From: Arsenophonus sp. aPb | Lineage (GTDB): Bacteria > Pseudomonadota > Gammaproteobacteria > Enterobacterales > Enterobacteriaceae | Reading direction: 5' to 3' | DNA: 64,000 nucleotides | Assembly (NCBI RefSeq): GCF_029873475.1 | Contig: NZ_CP123499.1 | Location: forward strand, 2,728,001-2,792,000 | Shown here: one piece after another, positions 17,722-25,025 of the stretch | Layout: each line of letters begins with the position of its first letter | Numbering within the stretch: the stretch's first letter is position 1 | The notes under the pieces: generated by a model | The model's input: only the letters and a program-made list of their open reading frames with translations | Told to the model about the DNA's origin: nothing | The model's database searches: none | Translations under genes and position numbers: made by a program

Positions 17722-17958
17722 ATGAAAAAGATACTATTACTATTAACATATATTTATCTTGTCGGATGTACTAATGCAACAGAATCATTGTCACCCACCA
17801 AAACCATCGGCGTGGCAAATCCTGCCTCAGTTTATTGTATTAAAAAAGGGGGCAAAATTAACATTGTCAAGACAGTTAAAGGCGAAGTCGGTTATTGCCA
17901 CCTAGCTAACGGTGTTAGTATCGAAGAATGGACACTATATCATCAAGATCATCAATAA
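17722..17958 (+). CDS. DUF333-type small lipoprotein (78 aa)
   Basis: MKKILLLLTYIYLVGCTNAT has a lipobox (LVGC, Cys16), so the mature protein is lipid-anchored. The chain NPASVYCIKKGGKINIVKTV, then GEVGYCHLANGVSIEEWTLY matches the DUF333 family (sometimes annotated as putative hemolysin), with its conserved NPAS, two Cys and IEEW. It is likely periplasmic. No terminator or operon partner is visible. Confidence 0.8.
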   Translation: MKKILLLLTYIYLVGCTNATESLSPTKTIGVANPASVYCIKKGGKINIVKTVKGEVGYCHLANGVSIEEWTLYHQDHQ

Positions 17959-18179
17959 TTTATTGTTCCTTATATAGCAATTGCTACTGACTAAACTTTT
18001 TTCTTATGCAACTTGCTACCGTAAAGCTAAAAATTAGATTATTACAAATATGATTATATCTTTTAGAAAAATAATACTGTCATCCAAAATGTAGCGATAT
18101 AAGAGATGGTTTCTTTTGAATAGTTGCAGTTGCTTTATTAATGATACTATTGCGTAGAACTCAGATTAAGTTAAAAAAA
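17959..18179. other. Intergenic, no gene seen
   Basis: AT-rich DNA upstream of the repeat-protein promoter region; no gene or hairpin found. Confidence 0.4.
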
Positions 18180-18212
18180 TGTTATTGAAAGGTTAAAATA
18201 AGCGTCTATTAT
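18180..18212 (+). promoter_or_regulatory. Shared upstream element, copy 2
   Basis: TGTTAT, five bases, GGTTAA, then ten bases and TATTAT, a usable -10. It differs from copy 1 at 8978-9010 in only a few positions and starts 68 bases before its ATG, against 67 there. The layout (direct hexamers 11 bases apart just upstream of a -10) resembles PhoP-activated promoters such as mgtA. Confidence 0.45.
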
Positions 18213-18247
18213 TAATATCGTTACATAACTATTAATTGAGGTGACTA

Positions 18248-18832
18248 ATGAAATTATTTATAAAACGCGTTGCTATCGCTTCTGTTTTAACATTTAGTTA
18301 TATGTCAGCTATGGCTAGCCCAATAGGCGGTTTTGGCCTCCCAATCGCTGGCTTAGATAAAGTTTTAGAAACAGCAGAAAAAGTGGCTAATACTAGTGCT
18401 GATACTGTAAATACAGCTACTAATACTGGTGCTGATTTTGTTAATAAAGCCACTGATACTGCCGCTGATGCTGTAAATACCGCTACTAATACTGGCGCTG
18501 ATTTTGTTAATAAAGCCACTGATACTGCGGCTGATGCTGTAAATACCGCTACTCATACTGGTGCTGATTTTGTTAATAAAGCCACTGATACTGCCGCTGA
18601 TGCTGTAAATACCGCTACTAATACTAGTGCTGATTTTGTTAATAAAGCCACTGATACTGCGGCTGATGCTGTAAATACCGCTACTAATACTGGTGCTGAT
18701 GCTATTAAGACAAGTATAGAGACTGCTAAGGCCGCTGTTGGAGGGGCTGCAAGTACTGCTGCAACAGTAACTGATAATGCAGAAATAACAGAAGAGTTAG
18801 AAAAAGCGAATGTTACAAAAGGCTTATTGTAA
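18248..18832 (+). CDS. Secreted 11-residue-repeat (LEA/phasin-like) protein (194 aa)
   Basis: A signal peptide (MKLFIKRVAIASVLTFSYMS, AMAS) precedes residues 51-152, which are tandem 22-residue units made of two 11-mers, NTATNTGADFV and NKATDTAADAV. The 11-residue period with alternating Ala, Thr and Asp is typical of amphipathic helices in LEA-like and phasin-like proteins, so the region probably forms long surface-binding or protective helices. The C-terminus (ETAKAAVGGAASTAATVTDN) keeps the helical style. GAGGTG precedes the ATG. It is exported and carries the shared upstream element. Function unknown. Confidence 0.6.
   Translation: MKLFIKRVAIASVLTFSYMSAMASPIGGFGLPIAGLDKVLETAEKVANTSADTVNTATNTGADFVNKATDTAADAVNTATNTGADFVNKATDTAADAVNTATHTGADFVNKATDTAADAVNTATNTSADFVNKATDTAADAVNTATNTGADAIKTSIETAKAAVGGAASTAATVTDNAEITEELEKANVTKGLL
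18398..18703 (+). repeat. 66-bp in-frame tandem repeat, about 4.6 copies
   Basis: Units begin GCTGATGCTGTAAATACC at 18398, 18464, 18530, 18596 and 18662 (the last is partial). They differ at only a few bases each, so the array is recent or kept uniform and can change copy number without breaking the frame. Confidence 0.85.
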
Positions 18833-18870
18833 AGCATAATCTAGCAATACAAATAAAGCGTTTAATTAAT

Positions 18871-18909
18871 AAATACCTCTTCATTAAAATTAATAAAGAA
18901 GAGGTATTT
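18871..18909 (+). terminator. Strong terminator after the repeat protein
   Basis: AAATACCTCTTC (18871-18882) and GAAGAGGTATTT (18898-18909) form a perfect 12-bp stem 39 bases after the stop codon. Confidence 0.7.
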
Positions 18910-19421
18910 ATCTTATAATATTTAGTGAAAACTAAAAAAATAAATATTAATGATCTCAAATTAATGTAACAGATTATTGTTTATAATATAGATACTTTTT
19001 TATTATTAATAAATCTTTGATTAAAATTATAAACTACTTAGCATGTTTTCATACTTAAGCTACTACTCATATATAATATAAGTATCCTAAAACCACAATC
19101 TACTAGTAAAATAAATCTGATTATAGATTAATTAAAAAACGCTGCTTAACTTTATATGATTATAATTAATATACAAATACTTATATTTAACTATCTTATT
19201 TTTAAATGAAAATAACAAATAATATCTTATTTAAATTAGATAAAAATATAATTCAACCAAGTAATGTGCATATCTTTATATTCAATACCTGGTTATTACA
19301 AGATAATTTTTTAAAGTGATAGATTGTCTTTACATGAATTATATTCAGTACAGCAAAATAAGCCGATATAATAGCAATCAAGCTATAAAATATTATTACT
19401 AATAAATATCACTTAGTTAAT
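18910..19421. other. AT-rich intergenic, no gene seen
   Basis: About 510 bases with no open frame of note and no repeat. Near 19330-19400 the sequence resembles a decayed leader (ATTATATTCAGTACAGCAAA) but nothing can be named. Confidence 0.35.
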
Positions 19422-19453
19422 TTATTGCAATGGTCAAATATTAACCTATTATT
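19422..19453 (+). promoter_or_regulatory. Shared upstream element, copy 3 (diverged)
   Basis: TTATTGCAATGGTCAAATAT, then TAACCTATTATT aligns without gaps to the copy at 18182-18213 (TTATTGAAAGGTTAAAATAA, then GCGTCTATTATT), 23 of 32 positions equal. It lies 43 bases before the ATG at 19496. Confidence 0.35.
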
Positions 19454-19495
19454 TAATAATAATTATCATTCTTATTAACTGAGGAGGAAAACGTA

Positions 19496-19777
19496 ATGAA
19501 ACTATTATCTAAACTATTTATTTTCATAATTCTGCTTGGCACCAGTGCTATTTCAATGAGTACAGTGTCAATATCCAGCCAAATTACCGATGTTGAGCCA
19601 ACGGAAGAGCAGAGTAACGCGACTGAAATTTCAAATCCAATATCTCCGACAACTGCTGATACTGATTGCAGCCTTCCCCATAATAAAAAATGTTATCCAA
19701 GATCAAATGCGACAGACTCTGTCTCAATAACGGGGACAATTAAGCGGGTTACTATAAACCGAAATTCCCAAAATTGA
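19496..19777 (+). CDS. Small secreted protein (93 aa)
   Basis: MKLLSKLFIFIILLGTSAIS with cleavage near SMSTV is a signal peptide. The mature chain is Thr/Ser-rich and acidic (DVEPTEEQSNATEIS), with one Cys pair (TDCSLPHNKKCYPR) and a basic end. GAGGAGG is a strong ribosome site. It closes the series of short exported proteins of the island. No domain recognised. Confidence 0.55.
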   Translation: MKLLSKLFIFIILLGTSAISMSTVSISSQITDVEPTEEQSNATEISNPISPTTADTDCSLPHNKKCYPRSNATDSVSITGTIKRVTINRNSQN

Positions 19778-19920
19778 GTGTAGGAAAATCCATGCCAGGG
19801 ACGGAGTTCGTTCATTCCTAGCCGGATTGTTAATCAATAGCATGACTTAACTTACTAAGCACTCTATCCTACCAACCTGAAGTCTGTATTGAATAACCCT
19901 ATTCATTCAATTTAATTATC

Positions 19921-20151
19921 TTATTTACCTTTTTTAATGCTAATTTGCCATTGGGCGTTGCCAGTTTGTTGAAAATCAATCACTTCATGACCTGACTTGG
20001 CAGCCCACTTCGGAATATTTTCTGTCGCTTGAGCACAATCATATTTAATAATTAAAATATCACCATTTATCATTAACTCTATCGCTTTTTGCACTTGAAT
20101 CAATGGATATGGGCATAACTTTCCCCTAGTATCTAGTTGAATTTCACTCAT
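19921..20151 (-). CDS. tsuB: TusA-family sulfur carrier TsuB (YeeD)
   Basis: The 76-residue protein has the TusA-fold signature RGKLCPYPLIQVQKAIELM with the sulfur-carrying Cys13 in LCPYP, then GDILIIKYDCAQATENIPKW. It follows the transporter gene by 12 bases on the same strand, as yeeE-yeeD in E. coli, where TsuB is the cytoplasmic partner that accepts thiosulfate imported by TsuA. The length is normal. Together the pair brings in thiosulfate for cysteine synthesis. Confidence 0.85.
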   Translation of the reverse strand: MSEIQLDTRGKLCPYPLIQVQKAIELMINGDILIIKYDCAQATENIPKWAAKSGHEVIDFQQTGNAQWQISIKKGK

Positions 20152-20163
20152 AATCGATAATCT

Positions 20164-21216
20164 CTATGATTTTATTTGCCATGGATGGATCATAGTAAAA
20201 TAGCTAATCAGCCAACTACCAAAAATAATACAAGGAATAAACACCCAACCTTGCCATGCAAACCAAGCGGTATTAACCAATGTATTACCTAGCATGCAGC
20301 CACCTGCCAAACCGCTACCAATGCCCATTAATAAACCACCAATAAAACTTTTTATCATTGTGGTCCAACCTGGGTTTCTAAATCTGAACTCTTGACTTCC
20401 CTTTGCTGCAATAAATGAACCCAACAAAAGCCCGGTTAATAAATAGCCGCCCCAGTCAAAAAATTTTAAATTCCCGTCAATCAATAATGAAAATAATTGC
20501 GCGCTGGGCCCGCTAATACCAAGCCCGCCAATCCGGCCAGCAGATAAACTTGCCGGCCAAGCTAGTAATGCAATGATTCCTACTAACATTGCCGTAATAA
20601 ATGGATGCCAACGCGCTTCAAATAATAGATGGCTAATTCCTGTCTTTTTTGCTGTTATTTTTGCTACATTGATAAATTTCCACTGTTTGATATGTCTAAT
20701 GGCTAAATAGATTGTTAGTGATATTAAAATAAGCATAATTACATAGGGTGATACATGAAAAGTTTGCGTAATTGTTCCACTATCTAATATCTGGGAAGTA
20801 ATCGGTGAAAAAAAAGATTTACTGCTCGGTAAACGCACAAACCAACTGGATAGGATAAAGCCAACAACAGCAATGATACTACCAACTAAACCTTCAGCTG
20901 TTCGATAATAGGCACCCGTAGAACAAGATCCGGCCAATGCCATTCCACTACCAAATAGAATGCCACCAACAATGGTTGCTAACCATAAAAATTTGGCATA
21001 AGGGAGTATGACTAATCCTAGACTTTGCAACCCAAATAACCCGACACTCTGAATAGAAATAACGATTAAAATAGCAATTATCATTTGACCATCACGGAAT
21101 AAATAGAAATCCCTTAATCCGCCGGCTAAACAAAAACGTCCTCGTTGCATAATAAAACCAAGTAACCCACCCAATACTAAGCCAGATATATGAGATAAAC
21201 TTATCATTAATATCAT
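20164..21216 (-). CDS. tsuA: Thiosulfate transporter TsuA (YeeE/YedE family)
   Basis: A 350-residue membrane protein with about nine helices and the family's conserved Cys motifs: GFIMQRGRFCLAGGLRDFYL, GMALAGSCSTGAYYRTAEGL and GSGLAGGCMLGNTLVNTAWF. The three Cys relay thiosulfate through the inner membrane. MILMISLSHISG offers two starts; the inner one is equally possible. The gene is followed by tsuB and is divergent from a LysR regulator 320 bases away, which may control it. Confidence 0.85.
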   Translation of the reverse strand: MILMISLSHISGLVLGGLLGFIMQRGRFCLAGGLRDFYLFRDGQMIIAILIVISIQSVGLFGLQSLGLVILPYAKFLWLATIVGGILFGSGMALAGSCSTGAYYRTAEGLVGSIIAVVGFILSSWFVRLPSSKSFFSPITSQILDSGTITQTFHVSPYVIMLILISLTIYLAIRHIKQWKFINVAKITAKKTGISHLLFEARWHPFITAMLVGIIALLAWPASLSAGRIGGLGISGPSAQLFSLLIDGNLKFFDWGGYLLTGLLLGSFIAAKGSQEFRFRNPGWTTMIKSFIGGLLMGIGSGLAGGCMLGNTLVNTAWFAWQGWVFIPCIIFGSWLISYFTMIHPWQIKS

Positions 21217-21536
21217 TCCTAAAATTAAAATAACATTTTATAAAATCGAACTTTTTGAATTCTTGATAAAAAGCACAGTTTTAAATATAGTCTAGTTGTT
21301 GGGGATTACTTTTTATTAGCTAAAATAAATATGTTAAATCAAAGGATTAGTTTTTTATTTCTGTTTAAAAATATTTAACACTATTAACCACAACATTTAA
21401 TTCATATTAAGCATAATAAAAATCCTCTCCTGCTTTAAGCATCATTAAATTTACTAAATCTTATTTTATTTCTAACAATTAATGTTTCTGTCTATTATTT
21501 ATAAAGATAATTTTATGTCTGAATGGCAATAATCCA
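21217..21536. other. Divergent promoter region tsuA / LysR gene
   Basis: 320 bases of AT-rich DNA with no gene. A LysR regulator often binds such a spacer; no clear T-N11-A palindrome was singled out. Confidence 0.4.
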
Positions 21537-22457
21537 ATGAAAAGTGTACTAAATAGTCTTCCGGTATTTGTTGCTGCTGCTGAAGCTAACAGCTTCTCTC
21601 AAACAGCGGAAAAATTACATCTAACGCGCTCATCGGTAGCAAAAAAAATTGCTCAATTAGAAGCAAGACTGGGTATCACCCTATTTCATAGGACAACCCG
21701 CACACAAAGTTTAACTGAGGAAGGAACACTATATTATGAATATTGCCGACGTGCTCTCGATGAGATAGAAAAGATAGAAGACATCCTTAACAGCGGTAAG
21801 CTTGAAACTTGTGGTAAATTTAGGCTCTCCATGCCGGTTTTATTTGGTCATTTATGTATCGCTCCACTACTCATTTCTTTAATAAAACAGTACCCCAAAC
21901 TAGAACTAGAAATGTCATTTAACGATCGTATTATTGATCTTATCGAAGAAGGAATTGACTTATCAATCTATATTGGCACACTGCCTGATAGCAGTAATCT
22001 CGTTGCTAGAAAAATTGGCAAACACCGTATGACAATTTGCGCTTCCCCCTCTTATCTTGCTCAGATGGGTGAACCACATACAATTATAGAATTGGCACAA
22101 CATTTCGCTGTCGCTTATAGCCATTCAAATCGAATACAAAAATGGCGCCTCAAAGACGATAACGGTGGTATATACGAATTCAGACCGAAAACAAGATTAA
22201 TGATGGATGATATGCAAGCAATAAAAGATGCGATTATTTCAGATGCAGGTATTGCCTGGCTTCCTGACTGGTTAGTTAGAAAAGAACTGATCGACGGGCG
22301 TCTGAAAGAAATTATGCCTCATGCTGGCGAAATAACTTTCTCTATTTATGCGGTATGGCCAAAAACGCCTTACCTTTCGCGTAAAGTCCGGCTCATTGTT
22401 GATACTTTAGTTAATGATTTACCCGCTTATATGGAAAAAATAGCTGCGCCAAACTGA
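21537..22457 (+). CDS. LysR-family transcriptional regulator (306 aa)
   Basis: The N-terminal helix-turn-helix (FVAAAEANSFSQTAEKLHLT, RSSVAKKIAQLEARLGITLF, HRTTRTQSLTEEG) is classical LysR; the rest is the periplasmic-binding-like effector domain (FRLSMPVLFGHLCIAPLLIS, then WLPDWLV). The subtype resembles CrgA-like regulators that sit near quinone or aldehyde detoxification genes. It is convergent with azoR and divergent from tsuA; regulation of azoR is plausible but inferred. The ATG has no strong ribosome site upstream. Confidence 0.85.
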   Translation: MKSVLNSLPVFVAAAEANSFSQTAEKLHLTRSSVAKKIAQLEARLGITLFHRTTRTQSLTEEGTLYYEYCRRALDEIEKIEDILNSGKLETCGKFRLSMPVLFGHLCIAPLLISLIKQYPKLELEMSFNDRIIDLIEEGIDLSIYIGTLPDSSNLVARKIGKHRMTICASPSYLAQMGEPHTIIELAQHFAVAYSHSNRIQKWRLKDDNGGIYEFRPKTRLMMDDMQAIKDAIISDAGIAWLPDWLVRKELIDGRLKEIMPHAGEITFSIYAVWPKTPYLSRKVRLIVDTLVNDLPAYMEKIAAPN

Positions 22458-22464
22458 GCAGATT

Positions 22465-22499
22465 TGTACTTACTAGCATTTTACATGCCAGTAAGTACA
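22465..22499. terminator. Hairpin between the LysR gene and azoR
   Basis: TGTACTTACTAGCA and TGCCAGTAAGTACA pair over 14 positions with one mismatch. It lies in the 51-base gap between convergent genes; no long T tract follows. Confidence 0.55.
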
Positions 22500-22508
22500 T
22501 CATCATGC

Positions 22509-23108
22509 TTAGGCTATAAGACTAGCGATTTTTGCATTAGCATTGGCAATTCCCTGTTCTTTTCCATGGGGTTTCATATCCATCCCTTCGGCATAAATAA
22601 ACTCCACATCAGTGATACCAATCAATCCTAAAACCGATTTCAGATAAGGCGTTACTGCATCCGTCGGTTGTCCCAAATGGATACCACCACGAGAACTGAC
22701 AATAACTGCACGCACACCTTCAACTAATCCCATAGGATAAGTTTCAGTATATTTAAATGTAACGCCTGCACGAGTAACAAGATCAAACCAATTTTTCAAC
22801 TGGGTTGGCACATTCAAATTATACATAGGTGCTCCAATAACAACCATGTCACTCCCTTTTAGTTCAGCTATCAATTTATCTGATAGTGCGACAGCATTAA
22901 AGGCTTTTTCACTGAAATTACTCGCTCCTCGCATCGAATTAAACAGTTCATTATCCAATACCGGAAGATTAAGCGTGGCTAAGTCACGTATTGTAACTTC
23001 ATCTTGTAATCCTTTTAATTGTCTTTTCGTCAGAAAAGTATCAATCAAGGAATTTGTTTGAGAATTATTTCCCATGATGCTGGATTTTAAAACAAGAATT
23101 TTATTCAT
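22509..23108 (-). CDS. azoR: FMN-dependent NADH-azoreductase AzoR
   Basis: A flavodoxin-like quinone reductase of 199 residues: KILVLKSSIMGNNSQTNSLI (phosphate-binding loop), MVVIGAPMYNLNVPTQLKNW and FDLVTRAGVTFKYTETYPMG, then VIVSSRGGIH at the FMN site. It reduces quinones and azo compounds with NADH in the cytoplasm and protects from thiol-specific stress. Length equals E. coli AzoR. AGGAAG precedes the ATG. It is single and ends against the LysR gene. Confidence 0.9.
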   Translation of the reverse strand: MNKILVLKSSIMGNNSQTNSLIDTFLTKRQLKGLQDEVTIRDLATLNLPVLDNELFNSMRGASNFSEKAFNAVALSDKLIAELKGSDMVVIGAPMYNLNVPTQLKNWFDLVTRAGVTFKYTETYPMGLVEGVRAVIVSSRGGIHLGQPTDAVTPYLKSVLGLIGITDVEFIYAEGMDMKPHGKEQGIANANAKIASLIA

Positions 23109-23258
23109 AATACACTTCCTACTAAACTTTTATTTTATTATTTCAGCGCTGAAATTTTTATTACAAGCTTGTAACTTACAATGCATTAGATTTTACTACT
23201 AAAAAAAATTGTTAGTGTTGAAAGAAAGAATTTATATTGATTCCAATATTGCAACAAT

Positions 23259-23306
23259 AAAAAAATAAAAGCCTCAAGCTAATATTAGTGAGGCTTTTAT
23301 TTTTTC
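23259..23306. terminator. Bidirectional terminator downstream of the Hsp20 gene
   Basis: AATAAAAGCCTCA and TGAGGCTTTTATT form a perfect stem flanked by A and T runs, so it works on either strand. On the minus strand it ends the Hsp20 transcript about 40 bases after its stop. Confidence 0.75.
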
Positions 23307-23345
23307 CAGCTTACGTTAATTATCTAATGTTTAATTGCCAGCAAA

Positions 23346-23858
23346 TTATTTAGCTATTTTTGTTTTTTTAGACACTGAAGGTTTTTTTGTTGCTTTTAAT
23401 TTTTTAGGCTCATTTTTCTTACCTTTTTTAATCGCAATTTTTTTTACCTTCTCATCTTTAGGAATTTCATATTCTAGAAAAATTTTAAGTAAACCATCAT
23501 ATAATTCAGCACTTTGAATTTTGGCATTTTTACCTAACGAATATTGAGCAGAAAACGATCTGTGAGAAATACCCTGATGAAGCCATTCGCCTTTTTTTGG
23601 TGTTTCTTCTTTATGATCACCAACAATAAATAATTGCCCATCAGAAAACGAAACATCTAAATCATTTTCAGTGAAACCTGGCACACTGATTATTAGTTCA
23701 TAATGTTTATCATCAATTTTCTTTAAATTGTAAGATTCACTGGGTAATGCTAATGGTTTAACACCCGTTAAGTGACTAAATAACTTATCTATTTTATTAA
23801 ATCTGTCTGAAAACAAATCATTTCTTAAATCTGAAAATAAACTTAATGGACGAATCAT
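23346..23858 (-). CDS. Small heat-shock protein, Hsp20/IbpA-type with a Lys-rich tail (170 aa)
   Basis: The alpha-crystallin domain spans roughly residues 38-140: YNLKKIDDKHYELIISVPGF, ENDLDVSFSDGQLFIVGDHK, HQGISHRSFSAQYSLGKNAK. LLKIFLEYEIPKDEKVKKIA holds the beta strand before the tail. The N-terminus (MIRPLSLFSDLRNDLFSDRF) fits IbpA/IbpB. It binds unfolding proteins without ATP. Instead of the short IxI tail, about 30 residues rich in Lys follow (KKGKKNEPKKLKATKKPSVS), unusual for the family. AGGAG precedes the ATG and may be masked by an upstream CTCCTA. Symbiont Hsp20 genes are often highly expressed. Confidence 0.85.
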   Translation of the reverse strand: MIRPLSLFSDLRNDLFSDRFNKIDKLFSHLTGVKPLALPSESYNLKKIDDKHYELIISVPGFTENDLDVSFSDGQLFIVGDHKEETPKKGEWLHQGISHRSFSAQYSLGKNAKIQSAELYDGLLKIFLEYEIPKDEKVKKIAIKKGKKNEPKKLKATKKPSVSKKTKIAK

Positions 23859-23865
23859 AATAAAT

Positions 23866-23923
23866 CTCCTAATGTAGCTTAATTAAGCGTGGAAAACATT
23901 GTTCTCTATTATTCTTATAGGAG
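23866..23923 (-). promoter_or_regulatory. Possible RNA thermometer before the Hsp20 gene
   Basis: On the transcript, CTCCTA (23918-23923) can pair with TAGGAG (23866-23871), which is the ribosome site, over a loop of about 46 bases. Enterobacterial ibp genes are known to use ROSE-type thermometers. Six pairs is little, so this is tentative. Confidence 0.3.
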
Positions 23924-24340
23924 TTACTACAGATTTTTCCAGTTATTTATTACAATTTAAATACACAGGCAAATAAAAAAACCTAATAAACAAGTATTTA
24001 TTTAATTGGGCTCTATTGACTGATTTTTAATTTAATATCACCATGAATCAAAGCTTCAATTATGACATTAATCGTAACGCTAACAAAATTTGGTGGCTAC
24101 AAATCAAAAAAAACACCGCCTTTATTTTCATAGCAAACATTGCGTTCATTGCCATTCTTTTAAGTGTTCTAAAATAGAAAAAATTTACCTCAGCTAATTC
24201 AGCTCATAGCTTATTTTAGATAAATCTTGATTACGAATAGCAAAATTTAGCGCTAAATAATAAGGCATAAATAAACATTTATGCCCCATATTAATACGCC
24301 ATAAAAAATAGAAATTTGTCTATAATAAATAGCTTAAAAT
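23924..24340. other. Intergenic with one small reading frame
   Basis: Apart from the 44-codon frame at 24043-24177, nothing is recognised in this AT-rich stretch between the Hsp20 and gdx genes. Confidence 0.4.
24043..24177 (+). CDS. Possible small single-pass membrane protein (44 aa)
   Basis: MNQSFNYDINRNANKIWWLQ is followed by a basic stretch and one hydrophobic helix (FIFIANIAFIAILLSVLK). The layout, a short polar N-terminus and a C-terminal membrane helix, is typical of small inner-membrane proteins. No strong ribosome site is visible, which lowers confidence. It points away from both neighbours. Confidence 0.4.
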   Translation: MNQSFNYDINRNANKIWWLQIKKNTAFIFIANIAFIAILLSVLK

Positions 24341-24655
24341 TTAATTCGCTAGTTTTAAGCCAATTATCCCAGCAAAAATTAACCCCAAGCTTAATAAGCG
24401 GAATAAACTTGCCGATTCACCAAGAAAAATAATCCCAATGGTCGCCGTACCAAGCGCACCAATACCTGTCCAAATAGCATATGCTGTACCGGCAGGTAAG
24501 GTTTTCATTGCATAAGCTAATAACCCTATACTGAACAACATGGCAACTAAAGTTATAATACTGGGGGTTAATCGGGTAAATCCTTGGGTATATTTCAATC
24601 CTATTGCCCAAACAATTTCAAGTAAACCGGCTACCAATAAAACCAACCAGGCCAT
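24341..24655 (-). CDS. gdx: Guanidinium exporter Gdx (SugE, SMR family)
   Basis: A 104-residue protein with four membrane helices, the SMR signature and the conserved Glu13 in LLEIVWAIGLKYTQGFTRL. The residues GLKYTQGFTRLTP and IWTGIGALGTATIGI identify the Gdx rather than the Qac subgroup. It works as an antiparallel dimer and exports guanidinium in exchange for protons. A guanidine-II riboswitch directly upstream confirms the substrate. AGGAGG lies before the ATG. Confidence 0.95.
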   Translation of the reverse strand: MAWLVLLVAGLLEIVWAIGLKYTQGFTRLTPSIITLVAMLFSIGLLAYAMKTLPAGTAYAIWTGIGALGTATIGIIFLGESASLFRLLSLGLIFAGIIGLKLAN

Positions 24656-24673
24656 GATTCCTCCTAATCACTC

Positions 24674-24716
24674 GGGGTCGTCCCCAATAAAATGCTATTT
24701 CTCAGGTCGTCCTGAG
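24674..24716 (-). promoter_or_regulatory. Guanidine-II (mini-ykkC) riboswitch
   Basis: On the minus strand two hairpins with ACGA loops occur in order: CTCAGGACGACCTGAG (24701-24716) and GGGGACGACCCC (24674-24685), joined by a 15-base linker. This is the full mini-ykkC consensus. The ribosome site of gdx (AGGAG, at 24661-24665) lies seven bases after the second hairpin. Guanidine binding is known to join the two loops and free the ribosome site, so gdx is switched on by its substrate. Confidence 0.95.
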
Positions 24717-24719
24717 CAA

Positions 24720-25025
24720 CAGATGAAACTGAAAAAATTATAACCAGGCAATATTATAACTTCAACATTATGTATGATTACTTAATTGCCATTGAAGATT
24801 AGTTTATTTAATTAAAATTTGATGTTCTATTTCTGTTACTATCTTCTGCAAGAGTGTCATAAATATTAGCCAACTTGCTTAGTTTTGTCGCATTCAGGAT
24901 AATAAATTATTGTTATTTATCCACCAGGGCAATCACAACACTGCCCCTGGCAGCTTGTCACTTTAGTTAAACGCTATAGAAGTCTGCTGCAGTCGGGTAC
25001 CAGGACTGGTATTTTATCCACTTAA
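24720..25025. other. Intergenic, weak hairpin only
   Basis: CCAGGGCA and TGCCCCTGG around 24924-24952 form an imperfect hairpin that could end the large minus-strand effector gene. No gene is seen. Confidence 0.4.

Noticed and set aside
18398..18703. Regular repeats that could be a CRISPR array
   Set aside because: The units are contiguous, without spacers, and encode a continuous 22-residue repeat in frame.
18298..18837. Long minus-strand open frames opposite the repeat protein
   Set aside because: They arise from the repeat's biased codons, lack ribosome sites and have no homologous features.
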